Positions 24,568 through 34,600 of a stretch of DNA of 64,000 nt are shown piece after piece; position 1 is the stretch's first letter; each line of letters starts with the position of its first letter. The translations under genes and the position numbers were made by a program. The stretch is taken from the NCBI RefSeq assembly GCF_001905905.1, contig NZ_LIVT01000015.1, forward strand, positions 1 through 64,000. Direction: 5' to 3'. The stretch comes from Streptomyces sp. CB02366. GTDB taxonomy: Bacteria; Actinomycetota; Actinomycetes; Streptomycetales; Streptomycetaceae. The notes under the pieces were generated by a model. That model did no database searches, had not been told where the DNA came from, and saw only the letters and a list, made by a program, of their open reading frames with translations.

Positions 24568-27383
24568 GTGGGTGGGACGGGCGTCTCAGTATGTGATCCG
24601 GCGAGCAGCGGGACCGAGCCGCCCGCCATCACGGGCCGAGGGGCCGGGACGCCCGGCACGGGGAACTCCCCCCGGACCAGGGCGCGTCGCAGCCGGTACT
24701 CGTCGAGCGGGCCGGAGAAGGCCATCCCCTGGCCGTGGGTGCATCCCATGGCGCGCAGCGCGAGCACCTGCTCGGGGACGTCCACGCCGTCCGCGACGGA
24801 CTGGAGGCCGAGGTCGCAGGCGATCCGCAGGAGGCCACTGGTGATCTTGTGCAGCCTGGCCGACTCGACCACGCCCTCCACCAGGTTCCGGTCGAGCTTC
24901 AGTACGTCGATGGGGAGCCGGCGCAACGCGTTGATCGCCGCGAACCCGCTGCCGAAGCCGTCGAGCGCGATCCGCACGCCGAGCCGGCGCAGGGCCACGA
25001 GGCGCTGCTCCAGGGCGTCGAAGGAGACCCGGGGGTCGCTGTCGGCCACCTCGATCATCAACGCGCCCGAGGGCAGCCCGTGGCGGGTCAGCAGCGCCTC
25101 GACGGATCCGAGCGGCGGGCCGGGGTCCAGCAGCCGGGCGGCGGAGAGCCGGACGGAGACGGCGACGGGATGGCCGGCCCTGGTCCGCTCGGCGGCCTGG
25201 GCCACCGCCTCCTCCAGGAGCCAGCGGCCGAGCTCGGCGGTGCGGTCGTCGTCGCCGGAGACCCGCAGGAACTCGGCGGGGGTGAACAGGATGCCCTGGG
25301 CGGAGCGCCAGCGGGCCTGGGCGGCGACGGCGGCGACGGAGCCGCTGGCGAGGTGGACGACGGGCTGGTGGAGCAGGGCGAACTCGCCGTCGCGCAGGGC
25401 GGAGCGCAGCCGGGTCGCCAGCTCCGTGCGGCGTGCGACGTCGGCCTGCATCTGCGGGGCGTACAGCTCGACCCGGTCCTTGCCCCCGGCCTTGGCGCGA
25501 TACATCGCGAGGTCGGCGTTGCGCATGAGGTCGGTGGGGCTGATGGCGGGCTCCGCGAAGGCCACCCCGATGGAGGCGGCCACCCGGACCTCGTGGGAGC
25601 CGATCCGGTAGGGCTGGGAGAGGGTGAGGCGCAGCCGCTCGGCGATCTCGTGGACCTGGTACTCCCGGGCGCCCTGGTCCCGGGCGCCGTCCCCGAGGAT
25701 GAGCGCGGCGAACTCGTCGCCGCCGAGCCGGGCGGCGGTGTCGCCCGCCCGGACGGAGTCCTGGAGCCGCCGTCCGGCCTGGATGAGCAGTTCGTCGCCC
25801 GCCTGGTGGCCGATGGTGTCGTTGACCTGTTTGAAGCCGTCGAGGTCGATGAAGAGGACGGCGGTGCCCGGGTCGCTCGACCGCCGACCGCCGAGCGCCT
25901 GGCGGACCCGGGCGGTGAACAGGGCCCGGTTGGGCAGGTCGGTGAGCGGGTCGTGTTCGGCGTTGTGCTGCAACTGCGCCTGGAGGCGGACCCGTTCGGT
26001 GACGTCCCGGCTGTTGAGGAGGAGGCCGCCCTGGTGACGGTTGACGGTGGACTCGACGTGGAGCCAGTCGCCCGTGCCCGAGCGGAAGCGGCACTCGATG
26101 CGGGTGGTGGGCTCCTCGTGCGGCGGGGCGGCGAGGAAGCGCCGCACCTCGTGGACGAACCGGCCGAGGTCCTCGGGATGGATGAGCGAGGACAGCTCGG
26201 AGCCGACGAGGTCCTCCGCGTCCCGTCCGTAGACCCCGGCGGCGGCGGGGCTGACGTAGCGCAGGGTGCCGTCCGGCGCGGCGATCATGATGACGTCGCT
26301 GGAGCCCTGCACCAGGGAGCGGAAGTGGTTCTCCTTCTGGGCCAGTTCCTGGGTGAGGGAGATGTTGTCGAGGAGCATGATGCCCTGCCGGACGACCAGC
26401 GCCAGGACGACGGTGCAGGCGGTGAAGATGACGACCCGGTCCACCCGCCGCCCGTCGACCACGTTGTACAGGATGCCGAGCGTGCAGACGGCGGCGGCGA
26501 GGTACGGGGTCAGGGCGGCCAGCGAACCCGCGATCGGCCGGCTGGCGACGGCCCGCGGCGGGCCGGGCCGGGGGGGCGGGCGGTGCGCCCGCCGGGCGCC
26601 CCAGGGGGCGTAGGCGAGGAGCAGCGACCCGGCGAACCACCCGGCGTCGAGGAGTTGGCCCGAGTGGTAGGTGGAGCGCAGCAGCGGCGAGGTGAACACC
26701 GCGTCGCTCAGGACGGTGAGCGCGAGGGCCGCGACGGCGGTGTTCACCGCCGAGCGGTTCGCCCCGGAGCGGCGGAAGTGCAGGGCGAGCACCATCGAGA
26801 CGAGCACGATGTCGAGCAGGGGATAGGCCAGGGCGAGGGCGGCGGGCGCCACGTCGGGGTCCTGCGCGCCCGCCAGGTGCGTGGTGTGGGCGAGGGCGAG
26901 GCTCCAGGCGAGCGTCAGCAGGGAGCCGCCGATCAGCCAGGCGTCCAGCCCCAGGCAGATCCACCCGGCCCGGGTGACGGGGCGCTTGGCGAGCACCAGC
27001 AGGCCCACGATGGCGGGCGGCGCGAAGCAGAGGAAGAAGACGTCGGCGAGGGAGGGGGCGGGCACGGGGACGCCGAGGACCACCTCGTACCAGCCCCAGA
27101 CGGCGTTGCCGCAGGCCGCCATGAGGGAGGAGAGCGAGAACAGCAGCCAGGCGGGCCGCAGCCGGCCGCCGACCGCCCGCGCGTACAGGAGGCAGGAGAC
27201 GGCGGCGACCAGCGCGGCGGCGGCGAGGCCGAAGTCCCCCATGAAGACGGCGACCCGGGGCGATCCCCAGCCCGCGGCGGCGCCCACCGAATACCCCGCG
27301 CAGACGAGGCCGAGCAGGACCCGGGAGCGCATCCCGGAGGAGTCGGCGGATCCCGAGGAGAGCAGGGCCCCCAGCGCGCTCAC
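24564..27383 (-). CDS. membrane PAS-GGDEF protein with degenerate EAL domain
   Basis: A 939-residue c-di-GMP protein. About ten membrane helices (20-340) are followed by a PAS domain (350-467), a GGDEF domain with intact GGDEF at 554-558 and an RxxD inhibitory site (RAGD, 545-548), and an EAL-type domain. In that last domain the EAL triplet is AAQ (687-689), the DDFGTG loop is DGFGSG and the late EGVE is DGVD. It therefore probably makes c-di-GMP and cannot cleave it. I start at GTG 27383, which has GGGGAG seven bases upstream; the open frame runs to 27602 through low-complexity sequence. The locus matches that of S. coelicolor SCO5511 as I recall it. Its stop overlaps the ilvB promoter. Confidence 0.88.
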   Translation of the reverse strand: MSALGALLSSGSADSSGMRSRVLLGLVCAGYSVGAAAGWGSPRVAVFMGDFGLAAAALVAAVSCLLYARAVGGRLRPAWLLFSLSSLMAACGNAVWGWYEVVLGVPVPAPSLADVFFLCFAPPAIVGLLVLAKRPVTRAGWICLGLDAWLIGGSLLTLAWSLALAHTTHLAGAQDPDVAPAALALAYPLLDIVLVSMVLALHFRRSGANRSAVNTAVAALALTVLSDAVFTSPLLRSTYHSGQLLDAGWFAGSLLLAYAPWGARRAHRPPPRPGPPRAVASRPIAGSLAALTPYLAAAVCTLGILYNVVDGRRVDRVVIFTACTVVLALVVRQGIMLLDNISLTQELAQKENHFRSLVQGSSDVIMIAAPDGTLRYVSPAAAGVYGRDAEDLVGSELSSLIHPEDLGRFVHEVRRFLAAPPHEEPTTRIECRFRSGTGDWLHVESTVNRHQGGLLLNSRDVTERVRLQAQLQHNAEHDPLTDLPNRALFTARVRQALGGRRSSDPGTAVLFIDLDGFKQVNDTIGHQAGDELLIQAGRRLQDSVRAGDTAARLGGDEFAALILGDGARDQGAREYQVHEIAERLRLTLSQPYRIGSHEVRVAASIGVAFAEPAISPTDLMRNADLAMYRAKAGGKDRVELYAPQMQADVARRTELATRLRSALRDGEFALLHQPVVHLASGSVAAVAAQARWRSAQGILFTPAEFLRVSGDDDRTAELGRWLLEEAVAQAAERTRAGHPVAVSVRLSAARLLDPGPPLGSVEALLTRHGLPSGALMIEVADSDPRVSFDALEQRLVALRRLGVRIALDGFGSGFAAINALRRLPIDVLKLDRNLVEGVVESARLHKITSGLLRIACDLGLQSVADGVDVPEQVLALRAMGCTHGQGMAFSGPLDEYRLRRALVRGEFPVPGVPAPRPVMAGGSVPLLAGSHTETPVPPT

Positions 27384-27792
27384 CGGAGGGCTCCCCGGCC
27401 CGGGCCGGCCGGGCAGCCGGCCCCCGGCGCCCGGCTCTCGTCCGGACCGCTGCGGCACCGCCCGGCGCGGGCCGCGCGCGGACGCTCCGCCGCGCCCCGC
27501 GCGGGGCAGGGATCCGGCCATCGGCGGGCACCGCGCTCCGTCGGCGCGGACGGCCTCGGCCGCTCGCTCGTCCTCGTCGGATCGTCTCTCCATGGCCAGC
27601 ACATCGCCCGTCGCCCCCTCGCGTTCCGGTGCTCCCCCCGCGCCGTCCCTTTCACAGCGCAGCCCCCCGGACCGGACGATACACCAGGTCGGTCACGCAG
27701 GGCCATAGCTTCTCTACTCTCCGTGACGAAAGGCGAGGTGAACGGCACTGTGCGCATCCGGACCGCCCCGTAGCGTGGCTGTCCGGGAGGGT
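27384..27792. other. upstream region of the GGDEF gene, no gene supported
   Basis: A 409-base gap between the GGDEF gene start and the stop of the 2-hydroxyacid dehydrogenase upstream. Bases 27384-27600 keep an open frame with the GGDEF gene but encode only Arg/Gly/Pro-rich sequence, so I treat it as leader rather than protein. Bases 27690-27760 are AT-richer and probably hold the promoter; no convincing -35/-10 pair was found. Confidence 0.4.
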
Positions 27793-28740
27793 TCAGCCGG
27801 TGGTGCGGACGACGTTGTCCACCGGCTCCCCGGCGGCGAACCGGGTGAGCTGGGCCGCCAGCAGCCGCTTGGCGCGCGGTTCGAACGCGGAGGTGCTGCC
27901 GCCCACATGAGGCGTGATCAAGACATTCGGAGCATGCCAGAGAGGATGGCCGGCGGGCAGGGGTTCCGGGTCGGTCACGTCGAGTGCCGCACGCAGGCGT
28001 CCGGATTCCAGTTCGGCCACCAGGGCTTCGGTGTCGACGACTCCGCCGCGGGCGACGTTGACGAGGAGGGCGCCGTCGGGCATCGCGGCGAGGAAGCCGG
28101 CGTCCACCAGGCCGCGCGTGGACGCGTTCAGCGGGGTGGAGAGGATCACGACGTCGGACGCGGGGAGCAGGGCGGGCAGGTCGTCGAGCGTCTGTACGGG
28201 GCCCCGGGCGGAGGCGCGTGCGGAGCGCGCGACCCGCGCCACCCGCGCGCACTCGAACGGGGCGAGCCGGTCCTCGATGGCCGCGCCGATGGAGCCGTAG
28301 CCGACGATGAGGACGGACTTGTCGGCGAGCGCCGGGTAGAAACCGGACCGCCACTCCTCCTCGTCCTGGCCGCGCACGAACCCGGGAAGCCCGCGCAGGG
28401 AGGCGAGGACCAGGGTGAGCGCCAGCTCGGCGGTGGACGCCTCGTGGACCCCCTTGGCGTTGCAGAGCCGCACGCCGGCCGGCAGCAGGTCGAGGCCGGG
28501 CTCCACGTGGTCGATGCCGGCGGAGAGCGTCTGCACCACCTGGACGGAGCCCATCTTCGCGAGCGGGCGCACCGCGACCTCGGGGCCCTTCATGTAGGGC
28601 ACGACGTAGTAGGCGCAGTCGGCGGGGTCCCCGGGATAGTCCGGTTCACCGTCCCAGTAGCGGTAGTCGAGGCCCTCGGGGAGTCCGTCGACCTCTTCGG
28701 CCGGGAAGGGCAGCCACACGGCGGAATTCGTCGCAGTCAT
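27793..28740 (-). CDS. D-isomer-specific 2-hydroxyacid dehydrogenase
   Basis: A 315-residue NAD(P)-dependent oxidoreductase of the D-2-hydroxyacid family. The nucleotide site is VLIVGYGSIGAAIEDRL. Catalytic residues are the Arg in NVARGGVVDTEAL, a Glu in the DPEPLP turn and His in ITPHVGGST. It likely reduces a 2-keto acid or oxidises the matching hydroxy acid; sequence alone does not give the substrate. The ATG at 28740 opens the conserved part; another in-frame ATG lies three codons upstream. It is on the same strand as the GGDEF gene and divergent from an aldo/keto reductase. Confidence 0.92.
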   Translation of the reverse strand: MTATNSAVWLPFPAEEVDGLPEGLDYRYWDGEPDYPGDPADCAYYVVPYMKGPEVAVRPLAKMGSVQVVQTLSAGIDHVEPGLDLLPAGVRLCNAKGVHEASTAELALTLVLASLRGLPGFVRGQDEEEWRSGFYPALADKSVLIVGYGSIGAAIEDRLAPFECARVARVARSARASARGPVQTLDDLPALLPASDVVILSTPLNASTRGLVDAGFLAAMPDGALLVNVARGGVVDTEALVAELESGRLRAALDVTDPEPLPAGHPLWHAPNVLITPHVGGSTSAFEPRAKRLLAAQLTRFAAGEPVDNVVRTTG

Positions 28741-28869
28741 GGTCAGGAGGCTATGCGACGGACGGGCGGGCGCTCCAGGACGGCTGCGCGGAGGACCGGG
28801 GAGGCCAGAGGTTACTTTTGGGTTGCGGTACGGCCCCGTGACCGCGCATACGAGGGAGGGTTCGGGGAG

Positions 28870-29862
28870 TTGGAGCGCAGGACTATCGGGGCGGCGGGGC
28901 TGGCCGTGGGCGCGGTCGGGCTGGGCTGCATGCCGATGAGCTGGGGTTACAGCGCGTCGCAGCAGCTCGGCGACCGCTCGGTGCGGACGGTGCACGCGGC
29001 GCTGGACGCGGGCGTCCGGCTGCTCGACACCGCCGACATGTACGGCCCGTTCACCAATGAGCTGCTGGTGGGGCGGGCGTTGAAGGGCCGCCGCGACGAG
29101 GCGTTCGTCTCCACCAAGTGCGGGCTGCTGGTGGGCGACGGGCACATCGTCGCCAACGGCCGCCCGGGGTACGTCCGGCGGGCCTGCGACGCCTCGCTGC
29201 GGCGGCTCCAGACCGATGTGATCGACCTGTACCAGCTCCACCGGGCCGACCCCGAGGTGCCGGTGGAGGAGACCTGGGGCGCGATGGCGGAGCTGGTCAC
29301 GGCGGGCAAGGTGCGCTCGCTCGGACTGTGCGCGGTGGGGGCCCGGGCCCCGCGCCGGTCGGGCGCGGACCCGCATGAGGGAACGGTCCGTCAGTTGGAG
29401 CGGATCCAGCAGATCTTTCCGGTCAGCGCCGTCGAGGCGGAGCTGTCGGTGTGGTCGCGCGAAGCGCTGGCGGAGCTGCTGCCGTGGTGCGTGGCGCGCG
29501 GGGTGGGGCTGCTGGCCGCGATGCCGCTGGGCAGCGGGTACCTGACCGGAACGCTGAAGCCGGGCCAGGGGTTCGAGCCGGAGGACCTGCGGGCCCGTCA
29601 CCCCCGGTTCACGGCGGAGGTGATGGCGGCGAACCAGCCGGTGGTGGCCGGTCTGCGGCGGGTCGCGGAGCGCCGCGGGGCGACCGTGGCCCAGGTGGCG
29701 CTGGCCTGGGTGCTGCGCCAGGGCCCGCACGTGGTGCCGGTGCCGGGGGCGAAGCGGGAGCGGTGGGCGGTGGAGAACGCCGGGGCGGCCCGCGTGGTCC
29801 TGGAGGACCGGGACCTGGCGGAGATCGACGGGCTGCCCCCCGCCCGCGAGTCGTGGGACTGA
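28870..29862 (+). CDS. aldo/keto reductase
   Basis: A 330-residue NADPH-dependent TIM-barrel reductase. The tetrad is visible: Asp in LLDTADMYG, Tyr in the same motif, Lys in VSTKCG and His in LYQLHRADP. The cofactor-binding end reads VPVPGAKRERWAVENAGAARV. The overall form (RTIGAAGLAVGAVGLGCMPMSW start) fits the AKR13-like bacterial group. The TTG at 28870 directly follows a GGGGAG, with GAGGGAGG further out; it is the only start that gives the full first strand. Divergent from the 2-hydroxyacid dehydrogenase with 129 bases between. Substrate unknown. Confidence 0.92.
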   Translation: MERRTIGAAGLAVGAVGLGCMPMSWGYSASQQLGDRSVRTVHAALDAGVRLLDTADMYGPFTNELLVGRALKGRRDEAFVSTKCGLLVGDGHIVANGRPGYVRRACDASLRRLQTDVIDLYQLHRADPEVPVEETWGAMAELVTAGKVRSLGLCAVGARAPRRSGADPHEGTVRQLERIQQIFPVSAVEAELSVWSREALAELLPWCVARGVGLLAAMPLGSGYLTGTLKPGQGFEPEDLRARHPRFTAEVMAANQPVVAGLRRVAERRGATVAQVALAWVLRQGPHVVPVPGAKRERWAVENAGAARVVLEDRDLAEIDGLPPARESWD

Positions 29863-30029
29863 GGGGGCGGGCGCGGCGGCGCCGGGCGGCGCGCGGCCGG
29901 TCCTCGGCGTACGGGGCGACGCGGCCGGTACGGCGGGAGAATGGGCGGATCGGGAGCTCCCGGACCGGGCGCGCGGTACGTACACGGTCCGGGAGCGGGT
30001 AGTCGGGCAACGTCGAAAGGATCGGTTCC

Positions 30030-31241
30030 GTGCGTGGTGCTCTGTTCGGACCTGTGCAGTCCCCGGCCGTGCGCAGAGGGGCGGTGGCCGCGCTGGCGTC
30101 GGCCGCCCTGCTGCTGGCCGCCGCGTGTTCCGGCGACGGGGGCGGGAGTTCGTCCGGGCGGCCGGCGGGCTCCCCGACGGCCTCGGGGGGCTCCGCTCCC
30201 CCGGCCTCCCCGAGCCGGCCGGCCGACCTGCCGCCGGCGAAGGGCTCGGCGAAGGTCGTCTCCACGCTGACGGAGAAGCTGGCGTCGCCCTGGGGGCTGG
30301 CCGCGCTGCCCGGCGGCGACCTGCTGGTCTCCTCGCGCGACGAGGGCACGGTCCACCGGATCGACGGCGGGAGCGGGAAGCGGACGCTGCTGGGTTCGGT
30401 GCCCGGGGTGTCCTCGTCCGGCGAGGGCGGGCTGCTGGGGCTCGCCGTCTCCTCCACGTTCGGTGCGGACCAGTTGGTGTACGCCTACTTCACCACCGCG
30501 TCCGACAACCGGATCGTGCGGATGAGCTACGACGAGAAGCGCCCGCAGGGGCAGCAGCTCGGGGCCCCGGACACCGTGCTGCGCGGCATCCCCAAGGGCG
30601 GCGTCCACAACGGCGGCCGGATCGCCTTCGGTCCGGACAAGATGCTGTACGCGGGCACGGGCGAGACCGGGGACACCGGGCTGGCCCAGGACAAGGAGTC
30701 GCTGGCGGGCAAGATCCTGCGGATGACCCCGGACGGCGAGCCGGTGCACGGCAACCCGGAGGAGGACTCGGTGGTGTACTCGTACGGCCACCGCAATGTG
30801 CAGGGCCTGGCCTGGGACGCGGACAAGCGGCTGTGGGCCGCCGAGTTCGGGCAGGACACCTGGGACGAGCTGAACCTGATCGAGCCCGGCGGGAACTACG
30901 GCTGGCCCGAGGTGGAGGGCGAGGAGGGCGAGGCCGGGTTCATCGACCCGGTGGCCCAGTGGAAGACCTCGGAGGCCTCCCCCAGCGGGATCGCGTACGC
31001 GAAGGGGTCGATCTGGATGGCCGGGCTGCGCGGCGAGCGGCTGTGGCGGATTCCGCTCTCCGGCGAGCGGGCGAAGGAACCTTATGCGGCCCCCCAGCCG
31101 TTCCTGGAGAAGGAGCACGGCCGCCTGCGCACCGTGGTGAGTGCGGGGGGCGACCACCTGTGGCTGGTCACCAGCAACACGGACGGACGGGGCACGCCGA
31201 AGTCCGGGGACGACCGGATCCTCCGGGTGGAAGTGGAGTAG
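30030..31241 (+). CDS. PQQ-type soluble aldose/sorbosone dehydrogenase, lipoprotein
   Basis: A 403-residue extracytoplasmic protein. The lipobox LLAAACS puts the lipidated Cys at 33, followed by a Ser/Pro-rich linker to about 73. The six-bladed propeller of the glucose/sorbosone dehydrogenase family follows, with catalytic His194 in GGVHNGGRIAFGPDKMLY and the GHRNVQGLAW and FGQDTWDELN blades. It probably oxidises a sugar or related aldose at the membrane with PQQ. GTG 30030 has AAAGGAT upstream. Mycobacterial LppZ, as I recall, is a similar lipoprotein in the matching place between the ilv and gat genes. Confidence 0.9.
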   Translation: MRGALFGPVQSPAVRRGAVAALASAALLLAAACSGDGGGSSSGRPAGSPTASGGSAPPASPSRPADLPPAKGSAKVVSTLTEKLASPWGLAALPGGDLLVSSRDEGTVHRIDGGSGKRTLLGSVPGVSSSGEGGLLGLAVSSTFGADQLVYAYFTTASDNRIVRMSYDEKRPQGQQLGAPDTVLRGIPKGGVHNGGRIAFGPDKMLYAGTGETGDTGLAQDKESLAGKILRMTPDGEPVHGNPEEDSVVYSYGHRNVQGLAWDADKRLWAAEFGQDTWDELNLIEPGGNYGWPEVEGEEGEAGFIDPVAQWKTSEASPSGIAYAKGSIWMAGLRGERLWRIPLSGERAKEPYAAPQPFLEKEHGRLRTVVSAGGDHLWLVTSNTDGRGTPKSGDDRILRVEVE

Positions 31242-31279
31242 CCGGCCGCCCGCGCGGCATGTCGGAGGGAGCACGGCCC

Positions 31280-31624
31280 GTGTTCAATTTCTTCGAGGAG
31301 CTGTTCGCCCCGGGGCGCAAGCACACCTCGGACGAGCGGAAGCGGCTGGCGTTGAGCCGGGTGGACCTCGGCGTCGGGGATCCGCACCGCGGGCCGATAG
31401 ACCTGAGCTCGGGGAAGGTGACCGTCCGCGCGCCGGCCCGGGACGACGCGGCGGGACGGGACGCCGCACCCGCGGGGGGCACCCGGCCTGCGCGGGAGAC
31501 CGGGCCGGCGGGGGACGCCGGACCCTTCCGGGACGGTCCGGGCCCCGGGCGCCCCGCGGGCGCGTCCGCGCGGGAGGGCGCACCGGAGCGCCGGGACGGC
31601 GGGCGGGAAGACCCCAGGGCGTAG
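31280..31624 (+). CDS. small protein with conserved N-terminal FEELFAPGRKH motif
   Basis: A 114-residue protein. The first 50 residues (FNFFEELFAPGRKHTSDERK, then VDLGVGDPHRGPIDLSSGKV) look like the short actinobacterial family I recall as DUF6191. The remaining 60 residues are Ala/Gly/Pro/Arg-rich and probably disordered. No signal or membrane segment. The GTG at 31280 is chosen over an in-frame ATG at 31259 because GGAGGGAG lies ten bases before it. It starts 38 bases after the sugar dehydrogenase and is likely co-transcribed. Function unknown. Confidence 0.7.
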   Translation: MFNFFEELFAPGRKHTSDERKRLALSRVDLGVGDPHRGPIDLSSGKVTVRAPARDDAAGRDAAPAGGTRPARETGPAGDAGPFRDGPGPGRPAGASAREGAPERRDGGREDPRA

Positions 31625-31649
31625 TACCGGGCGGGGCCCCGCCCCGGTG

Positions 31650-34600
31650 CTACGCGGTCGGGTAGAGCCTCAGGCGGTGGGCGAGGGCGGCGGCCTCGCC
31701 CCGGCCGGCGACGCCGAGCTTGGCCAGGATGTTGGAGACGTGCACGCTCGCGGTCTTCGGCGAGATGAACAGCTCCTCCGCGATCCGGCGGTTGGTGTGG
31801 CCCGCCGCGACCAGCCGGTGCACGTCCTGCTCGCGCGGGGTCAGCCCGAAGGACGCCACGGCGGCGATCGCCGGGTCCTCCTCGTCCGCCCGCGCCCGCT
31901 CCGGGCCGTCTCCGCCGGTCAGGACGGCCGGGTGGACGGCCGGGTCGGGGCGGGGCGCCGCGGCCGGTCCGTCGAGCGTGATGCGGGCCCGGGCGGCGAG
32001 TTGCTCGACCGCCTCGGCCAGGGGGCGCGCGCCGAGGCGGCGGGCGGTCTCCAGCGCGCGGTGCAGCAGGACGGTGGCGGTGGACCGGTCGCCGGGCGCG
32101 ATGAGCAGGGACTCCGCCCAGCGGCGGTGGATCTGGGCCAGTTCGTACGGGCGGTTCAGCGGGCCGAACGCCTCGGCGGCGCGCGCCCAGTGTCCGGGGG
32201 TGTCCGCCCCCTCCGCGCGGGCCAGCTCCGCGTCGATGAAGACGCCGTGGGCCGCCCACACGGGAACGAGCGTCGGGAGGTTCTTCCTGCACCGGCGGAT
32301 CAGCGCGAGCAGTTCCGGGCGGTCCGGTTCGGCGGCGGGCAGCCCGCGGGCGTCCGCCTCGATCATGGCGGCGGTCTGGAGCAGAGGCAGGGCGTAGCGC
32401 TGGGTGCCGGGCGGGAAGCCGTGCCGGGCCAGCTCCTGGAACGCGGCCCGCGCCTCGGCGAGCCTGCCCTGGGAGGCGGCCAGCAGCATGGTGTGCCGGA
32501 CCGGGGTGATCAGGTGCTGGGGCTGCGGATCGCGTTGGCCGAAGTGGGTCCGGGCCAGGGCCAGCAGCTCCTCCCCCTCGGCCAGGTCCCCGCGCGCGAC
32601 GGCCAGTTCGGTACGGCGGAGGGCGGCGAGCCCCTTCGCCTTGGGGGCCAGTGCCAGGCGGGCAGCGGACGCGGCGGCGGCCTCGCTCTGGGGCCAGTGC
32701 CCGAGGGAGAAGAGGGACTGCGCCTGATTGGCGTACACCCAGGCCCCGGAGTCGGCCAGGCCGTGGCTGTGGCAGATCTCGATGCCGTGGTCGGCGGCGG
32801 CGACGGCCTCCAGCGAGCGGCCCATCGCTTCGAGCGAGGAGGGCAGGTTGACGCTGACCCGGCCGAGGAGGTTCATCAGGTGCAGCTTCTCGGCACGGTC
32901 CCGGACCGCGTACATCTCGGCGAGGCCGTCCTCGACACCGCCCGCGTCCGCGGTGAGCCAGCCCCGGGTGAGGCGGGCGTGCAGCTCGATGTACTCGTCG
33001 CCGACGAGCCGGGCGTACTCCACCGCGCGGTCGCTGTCGACGAGCGCCTGCGGGCCCGGCTGGTGCAGCGCCCGCCAACTGGCCACATTGGTCAGGACGT
33101 CGGCCAGCACGGGGGACGGCGGCAGCCCGCGCACCAGCTCCTGCGCGGTGGCCAGCTCCTCCCAGCCGTCCCCCTTGTCGAGCCCCTGGACCAGGCGGGC
33201 GCGCTGCACCCAGAACCATGCCTCGCGCAGCGGGTCGGCCTCGGAGGCCAGGACCCGCATCGCCTTCTTGGAGATGGCCAGGGCGCGCTTGCGGTCGCCG
33301 CCGAAGTGGGCGGCGACGGTGGCCTCGGCCATCACGTCCAGGTAGCGCAGCGGTGTGTTCTCCGGGTCGCAGCCGGAGGCCGGGTAGACCTCCGCGTAGT
33401 CGAAGGGGCGCAGGGTGGCGAGCACCGCGTCGGGAACGTCGTCCCAGAGCTCCATCGCCCGCTCCAGCAGCCGCAGTTGTTCGGAGTAGGCGTAGCGTCG
33501 GCGGGCCTCGACGGCGGCCCGCAGGACGGCGGGCAGGGCCTTGGCGGCATCGTGGGCGGCGTACCAGTAGCTGGCGAGGCGGGTGGCGCGTTCGTCGTCC
33601 CGGACGAGGGAGGGGTCGGCCTCCAGGGCCTCGGCGTACCGGCGGTTGACGCGGGTGCGCTCGCCGGGCAGCAGGTCGTCGCTGACGGCCTCGCGGACCA
33701 GGGAGTGGCGGAAGCGGTAGCCGTCGTTGTCGGACGCGGGTTGCAGGAGGTTGGCGCCGACGGCCGCGCGCAGCGCCTCGTCGAGTTCGACCTCGCCCAG
33801 CCCGGCGACGGCGGCCAGCAGTTCGTGTTCGACGAAGGAGCCGCCCTCGGCGACGATCCGGGCGATCCGCTGGGCGTGTTCGGGCAGGGCCTCCACCCGG
33901 ACGAGCAGGAGGTCGCGGAGGGATTCGGTCAGCCCGGAACCGTCGCCGCAGCACTCCAGGGAGCGGGCCAGCTCCTCGACGAAGAAGGCGTTGCCGTCGG
34001 AGCGTTCGAAGATCTCGTCCACGAGCGCGGCCTGCGGGGTCTGCGCGAGGATGCCGGCGAGCTGGCGGCCGACCTCGTCGTGGCTGAAGCGGTCGAGCTC
34101 GACGCGGGTGACGGTGCGCAGCCGGTCCAGCTCGGCGAGGAGGGGGCGCAGCGGATGGCGGCGGTGGAGGTCGTCGGCGCGGTAGGTGCCGACGACCATG
34201 AGGCGGCCGGCGCCCAGGGTGCGGAAGAGGTAGGCGAGGAGGTGCCGGGTGGAGGCGTCCGCCCAGTGCAGGTCCTCCAGGACGAGGACGACCGGCCGGT
34301 CGGCGGAGATCCGTTCCAGCAGGCGGGCGGTGAGTTCGAAGAGGCGGGCGATGCTGTGCTCGTCGGTGGCGTCCCGGTGGACCTCGCCGAGTTCGGGCAG
34401 CAGCCGGGCCAGTTCGCCCTCCTGGCCGGCGCAGGCGGCGGCCATCTCCTCGGGCAGGGCCCGGCGCAAGGCGCGCAGGGCGGTCGGGAAGGGGGCGAAC
34501 GGCAGTCCGTCGGCGCCGATCTCGACGCAGGAGCCGACCGCGACCACCGCGCCGCGCCGCTCGGCGGTGGTGACGAACTGCTCGACCAGCCGGGTCTTGC

